NCBI GenBank assembly: GCA_002284615.2
Contig: MU069450.1
Location: 595,964-609,491 of the forward strand
Reading direction: 5' to 3'
Length of the DNA: 13,528 nucleotides
From: Dunaliella salina
Taxonomy: Eukaryota > Chlorophyta > Chlorophyceae > Chlamydomonadales > Dunaliellaceae
Shown: positions 7,980 through 13,528 of the stretch, in pieces
How the letters are laid out: every line of letters starts with the position of its first letter
Position numbering within the stretch: the first letter of the stretch is position 1
Notes under the pieces: model-generated
Told to the model about the DNA's origin: nothing
Seen by the model: the letters and a program-made list of their open reading frames with translations, nothing else
Databases searched by the model: none
Made by a program: the position numbers and the translations under genes

Positions 7980-7980
7980 T
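7951..7980 (+). repeat. LINE A1 3' tail, TAAATC-type repeat
   Basis: The coding end runs straight into repeats of the form TAAATC, with one A-rich slip in the middle. The stop codon TAA comes from the first tail unit. Some LINE clades end in short tandem repeats instead of poly(A). Confidence 0.85.
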
Positions 7981-7992
7981 GAAGATCTTTCA
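7980..7992. repeat. Target-site duplication, right copy (LINE A1)
   Basis: This is the exact match of 6548-6560. It directly follows the TAAATC tail. Confidence 0.85.
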
Positions 7993-8425
7993 GGGGGTTT
8001 CACCCGGTAGGGAGGGCCTACGGTTTGGCTTGCATGCAGCGCAATCCAGGACTTTTATGGAGCTCTCATGAGCTGTCTCGTTGTGGGCAACTACAAACCT
8101 GAAACAGCAGGCAATTTTTGGCTTAAACTTCAAGTCAAAAGTCTTTAAAGATTGCATGCACACGGTGATTGATCATACTTTGGTCAGTGCCATGTGCAAT
8201 AGTGAGCAACAGCACCACATTGTCAACTTGCTGTCAGTCAGGAAGCACAACGAGGGTGCACAGGGAAAAAAAAAGGCATGGGCTGAGAAGGAGTTTGCGC
8301 AATCAGGGTGCGCAAAGGGAAACCAAAATTTCTCTGGCTGCAAAATGCGTTGCGCAATGAAAAAATTTAATGCAAAAAAATTCAAGGGTGGGTACTGGTC
8401 ACGGAGCTGTCCAGTATTTTCCCAC
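7993..8425. other. Right flank of LINE A1, no gene recognised
   Basis: This continues the sequence split by the LINE insertion. A plus-strand frame of 128 codons (8081-8467) has no known motif. The region repeats TGCGCAA-type words. GGAGCTGTCCAGT at 8403-8415 is the reverse complement of 6214-6226 on the other side of the LINE. Confidence 0.4.
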
Positions 8426-9034
8426 TTTTTTTTGCTTTTACCTAAGCGGCCCCCAGCAGGGACCTGACAGCAAAAGAAGAGCCGCAAGGAAGAGCGAGAA
8501 CAAGGGCCGCTGAAACACAACTCAAAGAAAGGACCAGACCTACCGAGAACCCACGGAAAAAGGACAAGGCAAGGCCAAGCTGCCAAAGGCATGCGGGAGA
8601 GCAGTTGCAGGAAGGAAACTTAACTAAAGCAGGGAATAACACCCCAAGCTCCACCCAAACAAACGGCAGAAGGAAACTGTTCAGCTCAGGAAGGACATAA
8701 GCCCAGCACAAAATCAAGGCCGCTGGAAGCAAGAGGCGACAACAAAGTGAGAAGAAGAGGAATCCAGAGACCCACATAGACAACAATTTGTCTGTCAACG
8801 GGGAGTTGAAGTTAAGCAAGCAGAGAGCAGCCACGCAGGCGAAGGGAGGCTGACTGGCAAGGAAATAAAAGCAGGGCGGCTGCAGAACTGAGAGAGGCAA
8901 GCGCAGAAGGAAGCATGGAGAGGCTAACTCGGCCGAGGATCCCTACTGACGTGCGGCTACTCACGGCTAACCTGGAACCCCCCCACCCCCCAAAGCGCCC
9001 CACTCCAGCCACAGACCGGAACCTAACCCCTCCC
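8426..9034 (-). repeat. Tandem ~605-bp repeat, copy 1 (A-tail on minus strand)
   Basis: The unit begins with a T8 run (an A-tail when read on minus) and GCTTTTACCTAAGCGGCCCC. It ends with GGAACCTAACCCCTCCC. The same series of blocks repeats immediately downstream at a 610-bp offset with scattered substitutions and small indels. On the minus strand the unit is Ser/Leu-rich in all readable frames and shows no domain. The A-tails suggest a retroposon body, but no family is recognised. Confidence 0.85.
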
Positions 9035-9640
9035 TTTTTTTTTGCTGTTACATGAGCGGCCCCCAGCAGGGACCTGACAGCAGAAGAAGAGCCGCAAGAA
9101 AGAGCGAGAACAAGAGACGCTGAAACACAACTCAAGAAAAGGACCAGCCCTGCTGCAAACCCACGGAAAAAGGACAAGGCCAGGCCAAGCTGTCAAAGAC
9201 ACGCGGGAGAGCAGTTGCAGGAAGGAAACTTAACTCAAGCAGGAAACAACACCCCAAGCTCCACCCAAAGCAAGCAGCAGAAGGAGGACTGTTCAGACTA
9301 AAAAGGACACAAGCCCAGGAAAAAAGGCAAGGCCACTGGAAGCAAGAGAGGACAACAGAGACAAAAGAGACTCACAAAAGAGACTCACACAGAGTTGAGT
9401 TAGCGCGGAGCTGAAGTCAAGCGAGCAGAGAGCAGCCAGGCAGGCGAACGAAGGCTGACTAGCAAGGAAACAGAAGCAAGGCGGCTACAGAACTGAGAGA
9501 GGCAAACGCAGAAGGAAGCAAGGAGAGGCTAACTCGGCCGAAGATCCCTACTGACGGGCGGCTACTCACGGCTAACCTAATACCCCCCCACCCCCCAAAG
9601 CGCTCCACTCCAGCCACAGACCAGAACCTAACCCCTCCCC
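9035..9640 (-). repeat. Tandem ~605-bp repeat, copy 2 (A-tail on minus strand)
   Basis: This begins with T9 and GCTGTTACATGAGCGGCCCC and ends in CCAGAACCTAACCCCTCCCC. The largest difference from copy 1 is a replaced block around 9350-9405, where copy 2 has a short GAGACTCACA repeat (two near-identical units). Agreement elsewhere is high by eye. The head-to-tail arrangement with an A-tract at each junction resembles tandem retroposon copies or promoter-type monomers of a LINE 5' region. Confidence 0.85.
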
Positions 9641-9684
9641 CCTTCATGACCACACCACTCCGAAGCCGCCCGGCCACCTCGACA

Positions 9685-9698
9685 CCACTAAGCTACAC
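9685..9698 (-). other. A-box-like 14-mer matching the tRNA-Arg-like head
   Basis: The reverse complement reads GTGTAGCTTAGTGG, identical to 14 bases near the 5' end of the tRNA-like sequence at 11335. It precedes the tandem ~605-bp repeat in its minus-strand orientation by about 45 bp. No matching B box was found downstream, so a pol III promoter is only a possibility. Confidence 0.3.
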
Positions 9699-9702
9699 TC
9701 AG

Positions 9703-10107
9703 CTAGAGGTCCACCTCTTCAAGGGTGAGGCGCACTGTTAACTTGTGGGCCTGACCAGAATCATCACCATGACCGGTCCAATTGCCACCACCGATGCCTT
9801 CATGAGCGTCTTGCTGAACAGCAAGGAAAGGGTGGTCAGCTCGGATCTTGTCCCAGCCCTTCGGCAAAATCTTGGTGGAGGCAAAATCCTGCAAGGAGCA
9901 AAGAAAGTTGAGGAGGGCAAACCTCCTGGCCCTCTCCGCGATGCTCGCTTGACCAGGCTGCGGCTGTTGCAGGGGCTGATAATGCTGCTGCTGCTCCTCC
10001 TGGGGCTGATGTTGTTGCTGCTGCTGCTGCTGCTGCTGCTGGTGATGATGATCTTGCGCCGCAACGCACTGTACCAAAGACACTCTTTTATTTATAAGTT
10101 TTGTCAC
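9703..10107 (-). CDS. Hypothetical protein with polyglutamine tract (possible exon or relic)
   Basis: A minus-strand frame of 134 codons starts MTKLINKRVSLVQC and continues into a His/Gln-rich stretch with about ten consecutive Gln (from CAG8 plus CAA) at residues 23-32. A second Gln/Pro-rich patch follows. The C-terminal half (residues ~55-134) has mixed, soluble-protein composition (FALLNFLCSLQDFASTKILP, then GWDKIRADHPFLAVQQ) and ends in LEEVDL. I do not recognise a domain. The opposite strand over the same bases translates to a poly-Leu sequence, which is less protein-like. It could be the last exon of a gene, an ORF of the neighbouring retroposon or chance. No clear splice acceptor or promoter supports it. 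Confidence 0.3.
   Translation of the reverse strand: MTKLINKRVSLVQCVAAQDHHHQQQQQQQQQQHQPQEEQQQHYQPLQQPQPGQASIAERARRFALLNFLCSLQDFASTKILPKGWDKIRADHPFLAVQQDAHEGIGGGNWTGHGDDSGQAHKLTVRLTLEEVDL
10018..10041. repeat. (CTG)8 trinucleotide repeat
   Basis: Eight uninterrupted CTG units lie inside a longer CTG/TTG/CTC-rich stretch (about 9980-10050). On the minus strand they are CAG codons encoding the Gln run of the hypothetical frame. Confidence 0.95.
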
Positions 10108-10512
10108 ACTCTCTCAGCAGCGGGAAACCCACCAATCTCCTCAGCTTTCTTGCACCAGTCCGTGTAGCTTAAGCTGGACAGGGTAAAGGACCCTGATGTT
10201 GTTGCTGCTGCACGTAAAGGACCCTGACAGCGATGATTATGCTGTATTTGTTGCTGTGTGCAGGTGCGCGCATGCGTGCATGCAATGCTGGATGGGCTGG
10301 AGGAGCTGGGACCACGTGGCAGTTACAACTTTCAACACGCACAGACAACGTTTTGCATGGCATGCATAAGACACCATACCCTTCCCCTGGAGTACCACTT
10401 CTCCAAGGAGTCCCCCTAGGCCCTAGGTGCCTCCCCTTGTAGCCGGAAGAGCCACGGGACCCCCTTGAAAGACACACACACACAGACCCTCTGCAGATCT
10501 TCTTGTTGACCA
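10108..10512. other. Unassigned; short direct repeats and a tRNA-head-like 15-mer
   Basis: AGTCCGTGTAGCTTA at 10157-10171 is identical to 11334-11348, the start of the tRNA-Arg-like sequence, but the match stops there and no tRNA fold follows. GTAAAGGACCCTGA occurs at 10183-10196 and 10214-10227. No coding frame here is convincing. Confidence 0.45.
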
Positions 10513-10670
10513 CAAGTATGCACTTGTACTAGAACTTGGCCAAGTGCGCCAAGTATACTACAAGTCCACTTAGCCAAGGGACAAGTTTAAGTACAGCCAA
10601 GTGCAGCCAAGTTTGCTCAAGTAGAAGTCCTAGTTCACTTGCTCTAGTACCCTACAAGTATTGTTCAAGT
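10513..10670. repeat. Dense CAAGT/ACTTG pentamer cluster
   Basis: CAAGT occurs at 10513, 10541, 10550, 10561, 10582, 10598, 10608, 10618, 10655 and 10666. ACTTG occurs at 10522, 10534 and 10637. That is 13 hits in 158 bp, against well under one expected. Spacing is irregular (about 9-37 bp), with a locally regular stretch (10598, 10608, 10618) carrying AGCCAAGT twice. It is not an ordinary fixed-period satellite. Function is unknown. Confidence 0.8.
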
Positions 10671-10701
10671 TCTGTACATGTAGGGATCAGTAGTCATAGT
10701 G

Positions 10702-10703
<2 letters not shown>

Positions 10704-10738
<35 letters not shown>
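10704..10738. repeat. (AC)n dinucleotide microsatellite
   Basis: An uninterrupted AC repeat of about 35 bp lies between GGT and GGATGC. It is a common eukaryotic microsatellite. Confidence 0.97.
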
Positions 10739-10740
<2 letters not shown>

Positions 10741-11334
10741 ATGCAGGTTCACTCACGCATTAGTGTGTGTTAGTCCCCTCTGCTCTAAGGAAGGAGAAGC
10801 CTGCATGCGCACACACAAGGAGATCTCTAGAATAGATATTTTCTGGGTCAGTGCAAGCTCCAAGCAAGCGTGCAAGCAGCGTGCAAGCATCAGTGGCGTG
10901 CAAAGCAGCCCAATGCGCGCAGTGTGCACTGTGCTGCGGGGGAGCGAATGCAGGGTGGAGCAGGTTGGTGAGGGCTCTCAGCTGAGTGTTGTTCTGAGGG
11001 AGGGCGCGCGAGAGAACGAGGACAGAGAGGAACACGCAGGTGGGTCCTTGATTATTATTTACAAAAATAAATTAAGAAATACTGACGACAGCCGGAACAT
11101 CTTTGCGTAAAGATTCGGCCGGCAAGCGAATGGTCTCCGGAGCACTTGTTCAGTACAGCAAGCAGGAGGATTTACATCGCAATATGTACACACCTACTTT
11201 GGATTTGTGTTGTTCCGATTCACTACTCGACGTTTACCCTGACACACAAATTCAAAGTGACAGACATTTGTTGGTAGTATATTTCAAAAATATGCATTTT
11301 ATAAATGTAAAAAATACTGATGGTGGCGGCCGGA
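10739..11334. other. Unassigned sequence upstream of the tRNA-like gene
   Basis: No protein or RNA is recognisable. AGCAAGCGTGCAAGC-type words repeat around 10857-10890. A motif of the form AAATACTGAyG...GCCGGA appears at about 11078-11096 and again at about 11313-11334, directly before the tRNA-like sequence, so it may be part of a repeated unit. Confidence 0.4.
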
Positions 11335-11408
11335 GTCCGTGTAGCTTAGTGGATGAAAGCGTCTGACTTCTAATCAGGAGATCCCAGGTTCGAGTCCCGG
11401 CTCGGACG
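11335..11408 (+). tRNA. tRNA-Arg (UCU)-like sequence; weak gene or SINE head
   Basis: The 73-nt cloverleaf plus discriminator G can be drawn directly. D stem GCTT/AAGC, anticodon stem TCTGA/TCAGG (one T-G pair) and loop CTTCTAA with anticodon TCT are all sound, and there is no intron. The A box (TAGCTTAGTGG) and B box (GGTTCGAGTCC) are good. Two defects stand out: a T-T mismatch at pair 6-67 of the acceptor stem, and an A-C mismatch in the middle of the T stem (CCAGG/CCCGG). T4 follows about 28 nt after the 3' end and could terminate pol III. Isolated genes of this type can be functional, but the mismatches and surrounding repeats also fit a tRNA-Arg-derived SINE head, a class I recall from Chlamydomonas. 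Confidence 0.7.
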
Positions 11409-11439
11409 CGACTGAGGCCTTTAGGTGGCTTCTGCTTTT

Positions 11440-11596
11440 GTGTGTGCACGTGTGCGTGCGTGCGTGTGTGCGTGCATGGGTGGGTGGATGTGGGTGGGTG
11501 GGTGGGTGGGTGGGTGGATGTGGGTAGGTGTGTTTGCATGAGTGGGTGCATGTGTGTGTGCATGTGTGCGTGCGTGCGAGCAAGCGCGCGTGCACG
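11440..11596. repeat. Compound GT / GTGC / GGTG microsatellite
   Basis: Runs of GTGTGC and GTGC pass into a GGGTG/GGTG-rich core (11477-11530) and back to GTGTGC. The His/Thr/Pro-rich frames on the minus strand are translations of the repeat, not genes. Confidence 0.95.
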
Positions 11597-11613
11597 TTTC
11601 ATGACAGCGATTG

Positions 11614-11670
11614 ACCCCCTATGGGGGTTAGGTTATACATATATTATGATGGGTCAAAGGCCCCTTTGAC
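11614..11670. repeat. Two adjacent short hairpins
   Basis: ACCCCC-TAT-GGGGGT lies at 11614-11628. A perfect 8-bp-arm hairpin, GTCAAAGG-CC-CCTTTGAC, lies at 11653-11670. TTAGGTTA between them is the complement of the TAACC-type LINE tail, which hints at an inverted tail fragment. Confidence 0.6.
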
Positions 11671-11733
11671 AGATTGAACTCATCTCAATTACATGGCCAG
11701 CAAACTCATGTTTTTTTTGTGTTTGTTTCCCAA

Positions 11734-11868
11734 CAGAACAGCATTCTGACTTTTCCTCATCGTATTTCTGAGCTCTTGGATTTGTTAAAATTGGCTGGCG
11801 TAGACCAGTCACAGACTGATTGGCCGAATGATTTGGCTGAAGGTCCACTAGACAATGTAACCTAACCT
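11734..11868 (+). mobile_element. LINE A2: 3'-terminal fragment of the LINE A family
   Basis: The 3' end of the LINE at 6561-7979 is repeated here. The shared run from TATTTCTGAGCT through GGCTGAAGGTCC is clearly homologous, with matching protein ends (ISELLDLLKLAGVDQSQTDW against ISELMDIMLAGEDQSQADQ, then LAEGP in both). The left boundary is fuzzy; similarity fades near 11734. The copy ends at 11868 in a TAACC-type tail, where A1 has TAAATC. As in A1, the stop codon TAA falls at the start of the tail. It is a severely truncated, dead copy, apparently cut by the LINE B insertion at its tail. Confidence 0.8.
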
Positions 11869-11870
11869 GG

Positions 11871-11904
11871 AAAAGAAAAAGAAAAGAAAAAGAAAAAGAA
11901 AAAA
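11871..11904 (-). repeat. LINE B 3' tail, (TTTTTC)n on minus
   Basis: The plus strand reads AAAAG and AAAAAG units repeated to 11904. In the minus orientation of LINE B this is the 3' terminal simple repeat, directly against the A2 tail. Confidence 0.7.
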
Positions 11905-11931
11905 CTACGTAGGCAGCAGAACGCTCCTACA

Positions 11932-12968
11932 TCAATAAAGGAAAGGAAGGCCCATTGGCTCAAAAGAGCCGTGAACCTCCCTCACCACGAGAAGGAAAAA
12001 AGAACTAATGGGGATCTGGAGGGTTGATGGCATGGCCTGCTGTAACATGTTGGCTGGAAGAAGCGATTGTATCTTACAATCAATAGAACATCTAGTAGTG
12101 GTCAATTTGTGAGCGTACTGAACAGAGTGGGCATGCAGATTAAGGGCAAGCTTGGTGGCACGCTGACTGTCCAGGCCTAGTTGCAGAAAAACATTTAAAG
12201 TATGTGGAATGTAAATAGTTCCACCAACACCAAGGAGGATAGTATGCAAAGTGACCTTCTTCCCTTGCACGTTGCGGCAAAGCTGCTCACGTTGGTGGCA
12301 AGACTTCTCTAGCTGGTGCCTAGGCCACGTGTCTTCACAATAGTTGACATCAAACAAGTGCGCGTGCCTATTCTGGACATGGAGTTTACGGGGCTGTCTC
12401 ATGGCTGCCTGCCTCGTACAATGGGCAAGGGTCCTCTGCAGGATCCTGGCACAGCGACGCACATGGTGAGATAAGGAAGGTGCGGACACGGGGGGATTGG
12501 TGCGGGAATTTGTAACAAGGATGGCATCCGGGCGACTGGAGTTGAGTCTATCGCGGTCTGTAAATCTTTGTGGGAAGAGAAACTTAGGAACATATCTGTT
12601 GTTGGCATTGACTGGCAGCTGTGTTGGGCCAGACGTTGGTCGCTGCCAGCATCCATAGAGACAATACCTGCTCCTTGGGAGCCTTTGCTGACACCTTTCA
12701 TGATCATTCTACGAGCAATGTTGTGACGCTCCGTGATCATACTGTTGATGACGTGATGTTTACAACCTGATAGAACGTGAAGTGCACTGTCTGTGTGATG
12801 GCAGAGGGGACATTGGAGGCCGGTGGAGGTCTTAAAGCGGACAGCATGCTTTTGGTTGTAGAGGGTGCCTGTGCGGTACTTCACAATGGTTTGTTTCATG
12901 GGGAAAGTGATACAAGGCATAGTCTAGAAGGCATTACTGATGTCCTTTTTCACGATGGGAAGAAGACT
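11932..12968 (-). pseudogene. LINE B ORF C-terminus: CCHC motif and restriction-like endonuclease, broken
   Basis: Read on minus, the frame starts VKKDISNAF, meets a TAG (12924-12926), then runs through KYRTGTLYNQKHAVRF to a zinc-knuckle C-x2-C-x7-H-x4-C (CPLCHHTDSALHVLSGC). That spacing is typical of LINEs with a C-terminal restriction-like endonuclease, which nicks the target DNA for priming. A frameshift near 12600 moves homology to a second frame. It contains SRPDAILVT (PD of a PD-(D/E)xK-like site, codons 12526-12534), a ~58-residue spacer, then HLFDVNYCED, where family members as I recall have E-V-K. A helix-rich tail (TILLGVGGTIY, LHAHSVQYAHKL) follows to the stop at 11932. The premature stop, the frameshift and the Asn in place of the usual Lys make it inactive. 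Family recognition is by recall. Confidence 0.8.
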
Positions 12969-12970
12969 GA

Positions 12971-12983
12971 CCTAACCTAACCT
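12971..12983 (+). repeat. CCTAACCTAACCT, continuation of the LINE A2 tail
   Basis: The same TAACC-type repeat as at 11858-11868 reappears after LINE B. The simplest reading is one tail split by the LINE B insertion. Confidence 0.6.
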
Positions 12984-13347
12984 ATAAAGGAAAAGAGAGC
13001 ACTTGCCGCAACACGCACACGCGCCAGCGCAAGGAGCGATTCTGCGCAGTACATATATATACAATGATGCGCAATAGGCATATTGTCGTGTGTGCTGACT
13101 TCGCTAGTTTAATTCACTACGTAAAATAGGAAGGGGAAAGGGGTACTGAGGAGCACAGGGGTTGTGAGTTGCTGCCCCTTCTGCTAAGGCTGCTCCCCTG
13201 CGCCTCGGCCCGCGCTGCGATGAGTGCTGCGGGGCCTGAGGCTTGGTGGAATGAATGTGTAGCTGGCGATATTCCTAGAAGATTCCGTGAGATTCGAGAC
13301 TGAAATGCAGAGCACCTGGCGCAATTGAATGCTGGCACTTGGATTGA
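12984..13347. other. No recognisable feature
   Basis: The sequence includes a short ATATATAT patch near 13053 and a GC-richer block at about 13160-13250. The minus-strand frame at 13117-13338 has no known motif. Nothing here is supported as a gene. Confidence 0.4.
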
Positions 13348-13423
13348 GTGTACCTGGACCCTGGGAGGGGCAGATGGTACTGGAAGGGTGTACCTGGACC
13401 CTGGGAGGGGCAGATGGTACTGG
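13348..13423. repeat. Perfect 36-bp tandem duplication, period 40
   Basis: The segment beginning GTGTACCTGGACCCTGGGAG at 13348-13383 is repeated identically at 13388-13423, separated by AAGG. Identity suggests a recent duplication or an assembly artefact. Confidence 0.95.
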
Positions 13424-13528
13424 CTAATGCTTGGGATGCTTCCTTGCTTGAGTTCCTCCTGTACTACTCACCGGACGCAGCCTGGATATGCGCCGGGCTC
13501 TGAGTCTGACGATTGCTGGTGTAGGATG

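Larger units (their letters stand above)
11869..12970 (-). mobile_element. LINE B: truncated non-LTR retrotransposon with restriction-like endonuclease region
   Basis: A minus-strand LINE remnant occupies this interval. Read 5' to 3' on minus it begins abruptly at about 12968, carries the C-terminal coding region to 11932, and ends in a TTTTTC-type repeat (plus strand 11869-11904, GAAAAA-type). It is bordered by CCTAACCT at 11861-11868 and 12971-12978. These are candidate target-site duplications inside the tail repeat of LINE A2. The coding content differs from LINE A, so this is a separate family. Confidence 0.7.

Noticed and set aside
8173..9177. Long Ser/Leu/Cys-rich minus-strand frames across the tandem repeat
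   Set aside because: Different frames stay open in the two copies, composition is that of the repeat, and no start or domain is shared. They look like open frames in repetitive DNA.
9745..10167. Plus-strand frame of 140 codons with a poly-Leu segment that could pass as a membrane helix
   Set aside because: The Leu run is just the CTG repeat read in one frame. The opposite-strand frame is more protein-like.
10763..11110. Open frames on both strands at 10760-11110
   Set aside because: They are short and overlap each other, and show no motif or consistent composition. No gene is supported.
11252..11602. His/Thr/Pro-rich protein frames on the minus strand
   Set aside because: They are translations of the GT/GGTG microsatellite and the complement of the tRNA-like sequence.
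12971..12983. CCTAA repeats as telomeric sequence
   Set aside because: There are only two to three units at each site, directly at LINE boundaries, and green-algal telomeres are usually TTTAGGG-type. They are better read as LINE tail repeats.

Overview
The window looks like an intergenic, repeat-packed stretch of a nuclear eukaryotic genome. A green alga of the Chlamydomonas/volvocine type is the best guess, because the decayed retrotransposon proteins resemble ones I recall from such genomes. That is recall, not a search, and I cannot name a species. No intact host gene is evident. There is no operon structure, CRISPR array or phage module. Almost everything recognisable is a broken mobile element or a simple repeat.

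Layout. 1-2960: mostly unassigned sequence with one clear relic, the C-terminal dimerisation region of a hAT transposase on the minus strand (1036-1302), plus a degenerate 17-bp minisatellite (2072-2186) and a hairpin. 2976 to about 5790: a wrecked Ty3/gypsy chromovirus on the plus strand. In order it shows an RNase H scrap, a linker, an integrase zinc finger, an internally deleted integrase core, an integrase C-terminus, a chromodomain, and a candidate polypurine tract at 5765-5784. It carries an extra insert with a tRNA-like pol III motif. 6548-7992: a 5'-truncated LINE (called A1 here) bounded by a 13-bp target-site duplication, keeping only the end of its reverse transcriptase and the C-terminal region. 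8426-9640: two tandem copies of a ~600-bp unit, each with an A-tail on the minus strand, followed by a minus-strand polyglutamine reading frame (9703-10107).

10500-10740: a dense cluster of the pentamer CAAGT/ACTTG, then an (AC)n tract. 11335-11408: a tRNA-Arg(UCU)-like sequence with two stem mismatches, either a weak tRNA gene or a SINE head, followed by a GT/GGTG microsatellite. 11734-11868: the 3' end of a second copy of the same LINE (A2). 11869-12970: a minus-strand remnant of a different LINE (B), of the type carrying a C-terminal restriction-like endonuclease; it appears to sit inside the CCTAA-type tail of A2. The last 500 bases hold a 36-bp tandem duplication and nothing else I recognise.

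The elements do not act together. They record successive insertions, with nesting (LINE B in LINE A2, an insert in the Ty3 pol) and short palindromic scars. The points most worth checking are the mutated endonuclease motif of LINE B, the nested insertion, the differing tail repeats of LINE A, the palindromic filler inside the Ty3 pol, and the CAAGT cluster.
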